DNA of 64,000 nucleotides from Brachionus manjavacas. Its lineage: Eukaryota; Rotifera; Eurotatoria; Ploima; Brachionidae. Under the pieces are notes generated by a model, which was given only the letters and a program-made list of their open reading frames with translations, searched no databases and had not been told where the DNA came from. Below, piece after piece: positions 12,201 through 24,594 of the stretch; position 1 is the stretch's first letter; each line of letters begins with the position of its first letter. Position numbers and translations under genes: made by a program. Location of the stretch: the NCBI GenBank assembly GCA_019054805.1, contig JAHQIY010000002.1, forward strand, positions 1,860,001-1,924,000, read 5' to 3'.

Positions 12201-13233
12201 CAAATCAATCAAAAATATGGTAAATAATTTATTATACCTAAAATGCGTAAGCTGCACGGAAAAATCCCATAAAATGCGAAAAATCGGAACAGAAAATTTT
12301 CAAAATTTTTGATAAACTTAAATTTAGAATCAGAAAAATATAATATAAAATTAAAAATTTTTTTATTGAATTTTATTCAAAAATTTGATCATTTTGTAAA
12401 AAATTTAACAAAATTCTCGAACTGTAAAAAAGCCAGAAGCCAAGTCGAAAAAAAATTTGGCTGATGAGTTTTTCAGACTTGTGCACAACTAATGCAAAAT
12501 TAGCAAATTTCAATAAAAATTTCTACAAATTTTGTTATAAATTTTTTATAAAATATTTATTTTACAATGGTGCAGTGAATATTTTATTTACCTTTTAGAG
12601 TCATTTTAATAATTATCGATAATGGCCAGTTTTGAAAAATAATCAATTAATATCTTTATCTTTAAATAACTTTATTTTTTGAATGTTAAAAAATTAGAAA
12701 ATTTTGATATTTATTCCTGGCACAATTAAACTGAACTTTTTAATTGTATCAAATTAAATTCTATAAATACACCTTTGAAATATAATCTCTCAGATATTTT
12801 CTCCTTAGGCAAGAAATCAGAAATGTAAGTAATTATTTAACTTCAGAGAAACCTAGATCATTTACCTTGTCTAGAAAAGAATTTAAGTAATTCGTATCGT
12901 AGCGAGTACATAAATAAAAATTTCAAAAAAAAATTTTAAAAGAAATTAAATTAAACGCCTTTTGGTATGGAATTTAATCTCTTGTGTTAGTTCTTTTCTA
13001 ATGATTTCTTTCTTGGTAGAAACGTACAGAGAGAAACAAAAAGAGCAATACTTTTTTAAATCGAAAGGAAAAAAGCTTCAAAAATGGTTGTCATAAGAAC
13101 GCTATTTTAGCTATGTGGTAAAAAATTAATTTTAATTAACAAATTTTAAACCGAAAAAGGTAAAAACTGTTAATAGAAAATAAACAAAAAATAGTTTAAA
13201 AGTCTTTTATTAGATAAATATTTCAGCTTCATA
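6219..13233. other. 7-kb non-coding stretch
   Basis: No protein gene was recognised. It opens with the DBHS 3' untranslated region and then runs as AT-rich sequence with long homopolymers. It holds one foldback element (8572-8910). Two short spliceable open pieces (11529-11556 and 12809-12824) may be 5' exons of FAM227. A slightly GC-richer patch at about 11820-11960 has no recognised content. Confidence 0.55.
8572..8910. repeat. Foldback (MITE-like) element, 339 bases
   Basis: The left end GGGTTGTGAAGTTC and right end GAACCTCACAACCC are inverted copies. Matching inner segments include TTTCAATTCAGAAAAACT against AGTTTTTCTGAATTGAAA. Further in, GTAAAATGCTTAAT pairs with ATTAAGCATTTTAC. Arms therefore extend over about 110 bases each, the left one carrying a ~15-base insertion. 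Flanks TATGTAAG and TATGTGTAAG look like an imperfect target-site duplication. No coding capacity: a non-autonomous DNA-transposon-like relic. Confidence 0.8.
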
Positions 13234-15538
13234 ATGTCACGGCACGATTTAAGTCAAATGAATGAAAGTGAAAGACAATTTTATTTTATGCAAGAGTTGA
13301 AAAAGCTCGATTTTTTTAATATAAATGATTTTGTCAGCTTTGAAGAAACAAATTTAAACAAACTAAAAACAAGTTTTGAGCCCGAAGAATCGGAAAAAAG
13401 CATTAATTTTGATGAAAAAATTAATTTCAATAAAGAACCATCAAATAGTAAGATGGTGATTTTTTTGACATTTAACTATGATAAATTAATTTAAGTTAGT
13501 GAAAATACAGAAGACAATTCGTCTAAACGAGCTATTGATATAATTAATGAGAAAATATCCAAGTTAGACGATACATTTGCTCAATTCAGTGACATTAGGG
13601 CTACAGGTCGACCTGAAAGCTATCAAATAATTCCAGATTTAAAGACTAAAGAGCTTCTCAATAAACTCAAAGGTACATTATTTATTTCAAAAGTTTAAAA
13701 CTTTATATTTTTCAAATAAGAAAAACAAGATAAAGAAATAAAGAGATTCGGTGGAATATATTCAATGAAAAATGTTATTTATGAAAAAAAGACTACTATT
13801 CCTCTCTCGTTCTCAATGGTAACTAGCTAATAGATTAATTATTAGAGAAACATTTAAAATTACCTTATGCAATCTTAAATATTTAAATTAATAAAAATCT
13901 AATTTATAAAATTACCTAGAATTAAATATTTAAGAAAACAGAAGAGCAAGACTCGGCAAAAATTCCGAAATTGGTGGAGCTTTATCAGTATACCCAGTAT
14001 GATAGCCGCAATATTATTAGTCTGCCTCACGATGTTGCTATTGAAGACGTTTTACACAAAGTACTCGAGTCTATTACTATTTTGCAAAGAGAGGTAGAGT
14101 TATTTTTAAAATGAAAAAAGGATAATTTTCTATCATTCATATAAAGCCTCATTACCGAAAATTTTTGCACAACCTGGTTTTTAGTAAATCATTTAGATTT
14201 GTAACTCATGTAAATATTTTCCAGCTTTTAAACTACCATTTATTTTTGATGGATAATAAATTTTAGGACACATTTTGGTGGTGTTTTCTACAAAGGTACC
14301 AAAAGCTGCCTGGCATTCAATTTGAATACTTTAACCGAATATCGGAAAATTATGTCAAAATTTTGTTTAAACTTATAGAATCGAGGTACCGGGAAAAATT
14401 TTTCAAGTCTTTTGCCGACTTATTAGCTTTGGCAGTTTACACTATCTTTTGTACATGCTTTCCCCAATCTCATATGACTCATTTTAATGACGAATTTAAA
14501 GAATTTCTTTGCACAACAACTCATTCTTGGATAAGCGGTAGATAATAATTGAAATTATTGTTAAAAAAATTAAATCAATTGTAAATTCAGGGTGCATGCC
14601 TTCTCCGAAATCATTTTCCCATTGGAATTTCAAAATGATAGATCCTTCAGCTGCTGTTTTTGCTCAAGAAGTACTTAATAATCAGCAAAATAACATTTTG
14701 GAATTTAATTTGGAGACTCCGTCACATCATAGTGTAATTAATAGCAAAAATCAAAGTAGAATTAGTCAATCGAATTCTTCACTAGACAAAAAATCAAGCA
14801 CTAGTTCAATGATGAAGCGAAAAAATGCTGCAGAAACAAGTTTTAGCAGCGAAGCTTTATCAAATAAATCTTCCAAAGTGAACAAAAATTTTCATTCAAG
14901 GTCAAAAAAGGATTCACATCCGGCTGGGTATTTAGAATAAATTTTATGCAAAAAATTTTCTTCAATTTTTTTGATAGAAAAGGACCAGATTATGAAAATT
15001 GTTTGTTTGATTTGTACGGAAAAAGTCCTTTGGTCGAACTTTATCTGTACAATTTCAATGCGCAAAAAATCAACAACGCTGAAACTCTGATCCGTCACTC
15101 TAGAATTACAGAGCTGCCTCCCTTGAATGCTCCAACTTACAGAGATCTGATAGACGAATCAGTAAAAAACATTAGAAAAATAGAAAAAGAACAAAAATTG
15201 TAAAAAAAAATTAAAAATCATTTTAAAAAAATATTTGGTTTGTTTTTTTGAAAGTGTTTCAGCAAGACAGAAAACTGAGCACATGAAATTTGTCAGAGAA
15301 AGACGCAACTCGTTACGTATGTATCAGGAAAATCTAGAAAGAGTGCTTGGCAGTCAGAAAGAAGTATCTATCATTGGTGAATTAATAACCATGAATACTA
15401 AGGTAGTTTTTTTAATTCAAATGAAGTTTTTTTTAAAATTATTACATAATTATTTTTAAACAGAAAGATCCGAACTCGACAAATTTCGCTTTGGATTTGG
15501 CTATCAAAAAAGCAATTGCTAATACTTCCAAGCATTAA
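13234..15538 (+). CDS. FAM227: FAM227 family protein (FWWh domain)
   Basis: Homologue of animal FAM227A/B, a poorly characterised family often associated with testis and ciliated cells. Exons by GT-AG and phase: 13234-13447, 13496-13672, 13721-13818, 13935-14093, 14267-14537, 14591-14927, 14978-15199, 15267-15402, 15464-15538, giving 562 residues (human paralogues are about 510-570). The signature is DTFWWCFLQRYQ, the FWW motif that names the Pfam FWWh domain, followed by CTCFPQSHMTHFN and WISGCMPSPKSF. A Ser/Lys-rich linker then leads to FDLYGKSPLVELYL. The ATG at 13234 lies seven bases after a splice-acceptor-like TTTCAG. Two upstream mini-exons join in frame and would add 17 residues, so the true start is uncertain. 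The next genes downstream lie on the same strand. Confidence 0.82.
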
Positions 15539-16627
15539 GTGTTTGTTTAAGCCAAATTAAAATGTTTCGATGGCATGTTTGTTCTTTTTTTCTCAACTAT
15601 ATTTAAAAATAGACGAATTAAATATCAAAATATAAGGTTTCTATAGCAATTTTTTTATTTGACTGAGGGAAACAAAACTAAATTTAAAAGACTAAAAATA
15701 ATTAAACCAGTTAATTGAATAAAAAATGTTACCTTTTTAAATTTTTTTTTAATTTTATTTATCAAATATTTACAATAAATTTTTGAAAAAAAACTCAAGT
15801 TTTACACTTTATTTAACTAAATAATTTCTAAAAAAAATATACTAGATTTGAATTTATATTTTGTCAGAGAAAACATAAACAACCAATAAAGTGTTTTCAG
15901 ATTTTTGAAATAAAATGCCAAATAAAAAAATATATTCTAAACATTCATGTCATGCCAATAAAACTAAAAGTTATTTGAAAAAAGTAATGAACGATCACGA
16001 AAAACATATCATGATTTCAATCTTTTAATCACCCGGATCCGGGTCCAAAAAACTACGCTTACTTTGATTAAATAAACAATATTTCTCACAAACACATCTA
16101 CGTAAACTTGCTTTCAATTTCTTGGTTGTAACTATGGATTTGTTAATTTTTTTAATAATTTTCAAAATTAAAAATTACCTCTCAACTTTTTTTTCCTTAA
16201 AATAATTTCTTTATTTTCGATTTTTAAATAGTCGACTTCTAGGCAATCTGAAGCAATTAGCCGCAAAACAAAAAGGCAAAGATTACTAATTTCAAAAAAA
16301 TCTCAATTTAGTAACAAGTAACAAAATTATAATTATACAAGAGATTTTCAGCTGTTTTAGATATAATTATTTTTTATCACAAGACTTTTTCCGATAAATG
16401 TTAACTTTAGATTTGTTATTTACAAAATAAAACAAAACTCGAAAATTGACTCTCTCTAGATTACTTTTTTATATTAAATTTAACAAATTAATTAGTTTCT
16501 ATTTGTTTAATATAATTAAAATTTGAAAAATTATATCTTTTTACGTCATAGAACAATGTTTTTTTTGTAGTGAACAATATTTGGATTTAATAATTAACTT
16601 AAGGTTTAAATTAATCTGAAGTCGTTC
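15539..16627. other. Intergenic stretch
   Basis: No gene seen. The AT-rich spacer contains FAM227 3' sequence and presumably the promoter of the next gene. One GC-rich perfect palindrome, ACCCGGATCCGGGT, sits at 16031-16044. Confidence 0.6.
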
Positions 16628-19600
16628 ATGATGGTATCCTCAGTTGCTAAGAAAGAGCTGACTCATGATTGGGAAAATGAACGATACAAAGATTACCAAG
16701 TATTATTGTTTTCTACTTAAAAAAAAAAGTTAAAATTAGTATTTTTCTTGAGGAGTCAATGCGGAATTTTCAAAATTCTTCCAAGTCGGAAACAAAAATT
16801 CCTAAATCTGAAAAAAAAACATCTAAACAAGAAATTTTTTTGCCGAAAACAAGACTAAGCCGCACAGGTCAATTGCTTCTCTTTACCAATGATGATGAAA
16901 CTGATTTATATCAGGCCAAAATCAGTTCTATCCTGGCCAAAAAATCTTATTCAAAAAAGTGGATCGAGGATGTGGGACAAGAATTGAATCTAGAAGCAGC
17001 TAAATTTTTGGACGAAAGAGTAAATTTACATTCTTATTTTTAAATTTAAAATAAAACAGAATTTACTAATACATGTAATTTTAGCTTAATGATAACTTGG
17101 ATACATTTTTAAACAATCGGAAAAGTTTAGGAAAAATTATCGGAAAAAACAGTAGTTTTCTCGTCCAAGACTTGAATTGTAAATCAGGGTAAAATGCAAT
17201 AAATTTTTGCCATGAAGAAATTTTTTTTAAATTTACAGGAAAGATAGAAGACTTCAAAAAACTCCTTATTTGGAATATTTACCAACAAATTTTGACACAA
17301 AATCTGAGTTAGCTAATGCACTAAGGTCTTTGAATTCATCGGAAAATTTGGAACGAACGTCCTCTAGTCATCAGAATAGAATATCGGGACTTTCATTTGC
17401 AGAAATCGTTGAGTCAAATTCAAGCGATGATGAAAAAAATGCACCGTAATTTTGAACCTTTAAATTGAATTTTTCTTAATATTTTGAAAAAAGAATTTTA
17501 TCAAGACTTTCAAGCCAACCTATTCTTTCAGCACAAGCATTGATTAATAAATTAAGTTTATCAGCTAGAATTGATAATAAGTTACCAGGTAGTTTAAAAC
17601 AGACAATCTAATCTGATTTTTTTAGGTATCTTAACCGTCTACCAGATTACTAGCTAAATAGGTACGTTATTTATTGAGTCTCGTGACTAATTAACTTTTA
17701 AAAGATAAAAGCTCATGCTTGCTGAGCCTTTATTAAAATTTTTAACTTTTGCAAAGACTGTAAAAAGGTGAGAATGAAAAAAAACATTTAAAAGAGAATT
17801 TCAATGTATAACATTTATAAGATTTTCTTGCCGATAGTGTCAAATTTTTTTCGTTTCTTTAAAGATAATAGATCATTATTTTTATTGCTTTCAATTTTTC
17901 ATCTGCTATCTGCTGTGATTTTAAGAAAAAAAAGTTAAAATTATGAAACTTAGAAACAATTCCATTAATTTTTTTATAAAAGTCTGTAAACACTCTGACA
18001 AAAAATTCCGTAGTTTCTTTAGATCATTTTTAATCATGTGTAAAAAACAAGTTTTACATACTTTAATCAACGATCATAAATCTATTTCTTTAACATTTTT
18101 AAGAGCCAATTTATCCCAATATGTGTCAAATTATTAATCTTTTTAAATTTTTTTTTAAACTTAATCCGTTTATGAAGTAATACGCTCTATTTAGCACTCT
18201 GGGATCTAAAATTACATTTTAAAAATTGATAAATTTTATTTCAGACTGCTTTTAATCTTCTGCTTTTTATACAAAAATTTTGATCATTTATTCCAAGAAA
18301 AATACCTGAAAAATCAGATCCATTAGTCTGTTTCAGCAATAAGAATATTAAGGGATTTTTTTTTTTATTTTTTTCTAAAAACGTAGCTCAGCCTAAAGAA
18401 AATAGTGGTGAAAATGGGGATGAAAAGCCTGCAGAGTCGGTCGCAGATATTCCGGAAAGTGAAATTGCCGTAAGCTACAAAGAAACATTTGAGCCAGAGC
18501 TTTCAACTAGTGGCCAAAAAAGTTCAAGAAAAGTCAAGTCAAGCGCTAGAGATGATAAAAGTGACAGGGCGAATAAAAAATCCAACGAATTCCAAAAAAA
18601 TATTCTTAACTCAAAGAAAATCTTAGAAAAACGCTATGTAATTCGTACCCAAAATAACAGTCCAAATATCATAAATAAAAAAACTACCGATAATTTGGAA
18701 ACTATTTCATTAAGTAACACAAAATCTAGCAAGAGCAATAGTCAACGAAATCCAGTCGCAATCAACCGGCCAACGACATACTCGGCAGCAAGAAAAAAAA
18801 TCATATCTCCAAAATTGACCGATTCGGACAATACCCGCCAAAATTTTGATAGCTTGGCCATATCTGGCGCCAACAAATATGATGCTGATGATTTTGCGAA
18901 TTTACCCAGAAAAAATCAAGACTCTTTTTTTTCATCATTTGTTAACAATCGTGCACCCAATACCCCATTACCTTCACATGATAAAACATTCACTTCGGCA
19001 TCAATTACTAAGCCATTTGTTCATTTTAAGCCGATGATCGATGACGAAAATCTGGAACCAATAACCATAAGTGTGACTGAAATTGAAAACGAACTTACGG
19101 GCAATTCTATAAAAATTAGAAGATTTTTTGACAGACAATCGATTAGGATAAACAAAATGAATATTAAACAAGACCCAAAACAAACTTGTTCGAATCAAGT
19201 CTCAAAGTCTTTTAGTGCTCAGTCAACAAGGAAAAGAGAGAACAAGCAATTTTTTGAGGAAAAAATGGAACCGGAAATTGAAAATTTTAGTATTAAATTA
19301 ATTCCAAAAATAAATCGAACAAAATCAGCTCCAATGAAAAATTCCAGTCAAACTAACTTGTTAATGCCAAATTTGGAGCTTGAAGTTGACTCAAACCAGT
19401 CTGATTTTAAGCAAAAAAATTCCGAGCCATCCGAAATTCTCAATGACATGGCTGAAAAGAGCCCAAATTCTGAATTGAACCAAAATGCTGAAGATATTGC
19501 TGTAATTGAACTGAAACAAGATTTAGATGATGAAAAAACACAAACTCAAAATACTGCTATCGATTCCTTGCCTAATAAAGAAGAAAGTATTTCGGATAAA

Positions 19601-21589
19601 AATTATCTATCAGCAGACTATGTTGATAATCTTAGCATTAGTTCACGTGTATCATCAGTACGCAAGGACAGTACAGATTGGGCCTACTACGAGAACAACT
19701 CGGAAAAAACCGAAAACGAAAGTGAAGCATATGAAAAATTGTCCAAACCTGATAAAATTTCAAAAAATTTAGAAGAAGCTTCGTCGAGTGACTATCAGCA
19801 AATAATGTCCTCGAGACTCAATTCGGACCAAGAAATTAGCTACAAGGAATACACAAGCTATGATGACACAGACCTAAGTGCCAAAATCGAGACCATATTT
19901 GAAGAAAACAGTGCCCAAATTTTAGCTAATAATTTAGAAAATCAAGCTAAAAATGATGTGAGTCTAATTAGCCCTAAAGATAATGGCCTAAAAGAAGATA
20001 GTGGTAAAATAATTGCTGATACAAAAACAGAAAATGCAAACGACCAGAATGATCAAATTGTCGTGAATGATACCACAGAAGATATTCACTCTAATCAAGT
20101 TGAGTTTGTTGAACAAATACCGATAGCAATAGATAAAATTGATTCTAAAGAAGAAGCTATTTCAGTCAAAGTCGATTCCAAGAATGAAGTTAATATAATT
20201 GATAATGATAATGGAAAAGGAGATCCCAAAGGAGGTTTAGATTCAAGCCAACCTGAAGATTTCAGAGAAGAAACTGTATCAAATAATTTGGATGGCAAGG
20301 AAGAAATTAATGAAATTGGTCAAATTGAAGTTGATAAAATTGAGCCAGTTGAAAAAAGTGATTTAAATGAAGGAACTCTTTCAGCTGAAGCTTTAATGGA
20401 ACGAGAAGAGGAAAAAACTGGCTTTAAAGATCAAAATTTAGTCAACTTGGAAAATATTAAATTTGAACCAATTAATGATCTAACAATTAATTCGGAAAAT
20501 ACTATGTCAGGCCCATTTGAAGAAGCAGACAACAATGAAGAGATTAAATACTCGGGTAATAGAAAAATATCGATATCAATTGTGATCAAGCAACCAGAAT
20601 TGGCCGAGGAGTCTAGTAGCACATTTGGAACCAATTTGCCATTGGAAAAAACTGAGCCTGATCAAAATTTGTTAAAAAAAGAAGAGACAAACATTTTATT
20701 AACTAATGATCAAGATAATGAAATAAGGAAAGAAAAAGAGTCAGACCTCGAAAAAATGTTCAAAGAGAATGTTAGAAAACAACGTCAAATTCTGCAAGAA
20801 TCTAATCAAGTTCTGCCGAGTCTAAAAAAAGAAAATGATCAAAAAATTTTGCCTAATAATGACAACAAAAACTCGATCTCTGAAAAACAGGCTAAAAAAG
20901 TTGAATTTTCAGACCATGTGCAAGAACAGATTATAGCTCCTTCAAAAAATGATACTTTCGAATTTTCGAGAACTGAAAAATCAAATTTAACTGAATGTAA
21001 AAAGTCCACTGATTCTGCTGCTAAATTGCCTAAGACCAATTTTTCAGATAACAAAACTAGTTCTAATAAATCAACATCTGATGCATTGAATAAATTAATC
21101 GGCATTGAAGAAACTCAAAATGAATTAAAACCTAAAGTAGATGAATCTAAATCAGCCGAAAAATTATCAAAATATAAGATCAATTTATCTAAAATTGACG
21201 ACTTATTGGGAATTAAGAGTGAAGAAAAATCGAGCGACCAAGAAATCAAACAGGAGCCAAAAAAATTTCAAAAACCTGTTAAAGAAAGTAAATTTGAAAG
21301 AAAAATGCGCGAAAAGAGGGATCGTTATAAGAATTTTCCATATTTACAATTGCCATGGGACTCTTATGAAACAGTTGTGGACCAAGAAGCATTTAAAGAA
21401 GCATTCTCAATTCCAGGTAGATTTTTTTAAAATAAATAAACAGCTAAAAAAAATTACCATTTAGATGTTCTTAACCCTTTAATTCACCAAATTGATCCAG
21501 AAAACATATCTGTTGATGAATTGGTTCTCGAACGAAGAATTTTGGAAGATAAAATTCTGGAATTGAGACAAGAAAAGCTTAACATGTAA
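16628..21589 (+). CDS. Large disordered protein, unknown function
   Basis: Not recognised. Exons 16628-16699, 16753-17019, 17085-17188, 17239-17445, 17494-17588, 18387-21416 and 21465-21589 join in frame to 1299 residues. The start is a double ATG (MMVSSVAKKEL). Exon 6 alone codes about 1010 residues of low-complexity Glu/Lys/Asn/Ser/Asp-rich sequence, probably disordered. Better ordered parts are the N-terminal 180 residues (for example WIEDVGQELNLEAAKFLDER) and the C-terminal ~80, with FPYLQLPWDSYETV followed by a charged helix. The stop falls exactly where a phase-2 donor (AT|GTAATG) could sit. Splicing from there to 23209 would fuse it in frame to the coiled-coil gene downstream, so the 3' end is uncertain. 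Many acidic S/T-containing stretches suggest a phosphorylated scaffold, but that is inference. Confidence 0.7.
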
Positions 21590-21660
21590 TGTCTTAATCT
21601 TAATTTTCTGCTTCTCATCTAAAAAGATTACAAAATTATTTTTATCTCCAAATTTACAGG

Positions 21661-21760
21661 TTATTAATAATATAATAATAATAATAAGCTACAGCAGGAG
21701 ACCTGCGGAGCGAGACTAAATGTAGTTTCGCTATGGTAACTATCTTTCTGCGAAGAAAAA
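21661..21760 (-). mobile_element. Possible LINE 3' tail relic with (TTA)n
   Basis: Read on the minus strand, a GC-richer block (GTCTCGCTCCGCAGGTCTCC) leads into TTATTATTATTATTA. Retroelements of the CR1/I/Rex type often end in such short tandem repeats. No reverse-transcriptase motif remains here, so this is a weak call based on layout alone. Confidence 0.3.
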
Positions 21761-22211
21761 AAAAATCTTCATTAAGTATGCAAATATCATTAAACAATTT
21801 TATTAAGACTAATAGTTTAAACATAAATAAAGGGTGAAAATATCGAAATTAGTAATTTATTTGGATACTTACTTTTTTATAATTTATAAAAAATTACTAG
21901 TTTTTATGTAAAGAAATTAGAATTATTTATTTGTTTTAAAAATCAAAATTTGAATTCAAAAAAACTAATTCAATAATAATTATTCCTTTAATTCAGATCC
22001 ATAATCGAAAAATATTTCAATCTAAAAATTGTGAAAATTTTTGCCAACATTTTCAGATGTTAGTTTAAGACCGAAAGAATCTTTTAAATTTTTATCAAAC
22101 AAACAATGTAGAGCAAAACAGGGTCAAAAAAATGAGTGAAATTGTCTTTTTCCGAAAAAAACTTTCATTTTTAAGGATTTAGATAATTTCAGAAATTAGT
22201 TAAACTACAGT

Positions 22212-22522
22212 TTAAAGGATTTTACCACAATTTACTTTAATTCCCGTAATTTAACCTATCGATGTTTTTTTGTTATTTTCTATTTCTGTTCGTAATTAAA
22301 AAAAATTTACTTAATTTAACCAATTTTTCATATTTTTTAAAAAATAATAATTATTTTTTACCAAAATTTACAACATGTATTAAGTAAAAAAAATATTTGA
22401 AAAAATCTAAATTTTTCAATAAAAGGATTTTTTCAAATAATTTTGGCTCTTTAATTTAATTCAATTTCCGAAATTTGGCAAAAATTTACGATAGTCAACG
22501 TAAATTATGGTAAAATCCTTTT
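22212..22522. repeat. Short foldback repeat
   Basis: AAAGGATTTTACCACAATTTAC at the left and GTAAATTATGGTAAAATCCTTTT at the right are inverted copies with one mismatch over about 22 bases. They are separated by roughly 260 AT-rich bases. Probably another non-autonomous element; ends are not sharply defined. Confidence 0.55.
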
Positions 22523-23239
22523 ATCGTAGCACCATTGTAATCTTCTTGAGTTAGTATTGATTTTTTTTTACAAGTCATAAGCTAAAAATTTAATTAAATA
22601 ATATTTTAACTTGAAATAAAGCTTAAATTTGTCTCTTTTAGACAAAGTTTGTAAACTTTTGTCATTATTTTTTTTCTTAAATCTAATTCACAATCTGAGA
22701 TGTTTCTTCTAAAACATATTTTCTCAATTCTGTCACTATTTTTTAATTGTTTATGTTACATTTTCCTCTGAATTTCTCAAATTTTCATGTGAAAAAATTC
22801 TTCATCATTCATTTTTTCCGAATTATCATTTAGACTTAAGCTAGTTGAAATTTATCTTCCAAGATTATTAAAATCTATATTTATCTCATTATTTTTGATT
22901 GTTCATTTGCTAAACTTAATTTTTGATCTAAAATTCCCAATTCTTAACTATCTAGAAATTTTGATTTTTAAAATGATTTTTAAGATTGCATTTCCAAAAA
23001 AAATATTTGAACCAAAATATTTTTTATTTAGATTTAATTTAAAAAAGTCAGTTTGGAGTGTCAATTTTGATTTATCAAAAAAAATTTTCAAAATGAAATC
23101 TCCTTAACACATTTGAGTCCTATCTAATCCGACTGTTGATATTAAAATAATTTAGACTAAAAACACTAAAAATAATTTTGAATCATAAATTCTATTTTTT
23201 TTTTCTAGATTAACTAAGACAGATGAAGATAGAGCTAAA

Positions 23240-24594
23240 ATGGCCAAAAAAAACGATAAGAAAAAAGGAAACAAAAAAAATGTAGATCTTAAAGCAAAAC
23301 AAGATATAGATTTAAAGGAAAGAGTCATTAGAGAAGAGCGGATCCGACTACAAAATGAAGCTTACAAACGAAAATTGGTAGATAATAAATTATTATTTTT
23401 GAAGAAAATGTATCGAAGTGTTTTTAGGAACGAGACAATGTGGGAAAACTTCTGGATGATGCTTTGTCAGAGAAAGAAAAGGAAATTGAAAATTTAAACA
23501 ACGAACTTGTATCAAACAGAAAGGTTTTATTATTAATTAAAAAAAACTAATTTTTATGGAACATTACTACTTAAGGAACTAAACTCTCAGTTAAATAGTA
23601 TTATGGAACAGATATCATATTTAGAAGGCACAGAAGATCAAATAAGAGAAGTATTGGCTCAGGCTAGAGTCGAGCTTCGAAATAGAATAAAACAAAATCA
23701 GCAAGAGGCTAGAAAAAATCTTAGAGAGATGCACGAAGAAAGAAAAGAGTCAAAATTATTTGATTTTAATGTAAAGAAAAAAGAACTTGAATGGTTACTC
23801 GGAATGTACACGGATTCACCGGAAGAATTGGAAAAAATAAAAGCAAAACAAGAGACATTAGAATCTGAAATTGAACAATGGCTGTTTAAATTTGAAAATG
23901 ATTGCATTGATCAAGAGAAAGAAATCGAAGATAGAGAAGTTGAAGAGGACAATGTGTTAATCACAATGGAACATGATGAAGAGGAAAATTCATTGAAATC
24001 CATCAAACAGGAACAGTTTGAGTTGCTTCAAGAGAAAAAAAGTTTAATTGAAAATTTTGATGAAATAAAAACTAAAATAATTAAAAGAATGTAACTTCTA
24101 AATATTCTATAAATCTAAATAAAAACTGAATTGTATTTTGTAGTGAAATAGTCAAACATGAAAAAGAGGCAATGGAGGATGAAAAGAAACAGTTTGAATT
24201 TAATATTTTGATGGATATCGAAAGACAAAAACAAAAACTGTTAGAAATTTTAGTAATTCATTTAATTTAAAATTTTATAAATTTTATATCTTATTTTTTA
24301 ATTAAAAGGAAGCAGAAAAAGAGGCTAAAGAGGAGATCAAAATGGAGGTAGAAAAATACAAACAAACTCTCTTTTTACGAAGAGAAAAAAACTTAAACCT
24401 AAAAAGTGATCTATCATTTTTGACACATTCACATAATATCACAAAGCCATATGTCTTTTCTTATGTAATGCATTGGCCTATTGAATTATTTGCTAAGTAA
24501 AAATTAAAAAAAAATATTTTGAATCGTGAATTTAATGATTTTTTTTAGACCCTTCGATCAAGACAAGATCAAAAAAAGTAAACCGAAAAAATGA
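23240..24594 (+). CDS. Coiled-coil protein, unknown (possibly ciliary)
   Basis: Not assigned to a family. Exons 23240-23377, 23428-23523, 23576-24090, 24144-24252, 24309-24496 and 24549-24594 join in frame to 363 residues. The N-terminus is Lys-rich (MAKKNDKKKGNKK). Then follows almost continuous alpha-helical heptad-like sequence rich in Glu/Lys/Gln to about residue 310, and a less charged tail with FSYVMHWPIELF ending SKPKK. A lysine cluster before a long coiled coil is typical of axonemal and basal-body CCDC proteins, so a ciliary role is a plausible inference only. The ATG context AAAATGG is good. The frame is open from the acceptor at 23208, so it could also be the 3' part of the preceding gene. 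Confidence 0.75.

Larger units (their letters stand above)
21590..23239. other. Intergenic stretch or large intron, with repeats
   Basis: No independent gene seen. It carries a (TAA)n tract at 21661-21687 next to a GC-richer segment resembling a retroelement 3' end in reverse, and a foldback repeat at about 22212-22522. It ends in TTTTTTTTTTCTAG, a strong acceptor at 23208 that serves the coiled-coil gene either as a 5'-untranslated or an internal exon. Confidence 0.5.

Noticed and set aside
17943..18137. 64-codon frame inside an intron of the disordered-protein gene
   Set aside because: Exons on both sides join in phase without it, and the translation looks like AT-rich noise.
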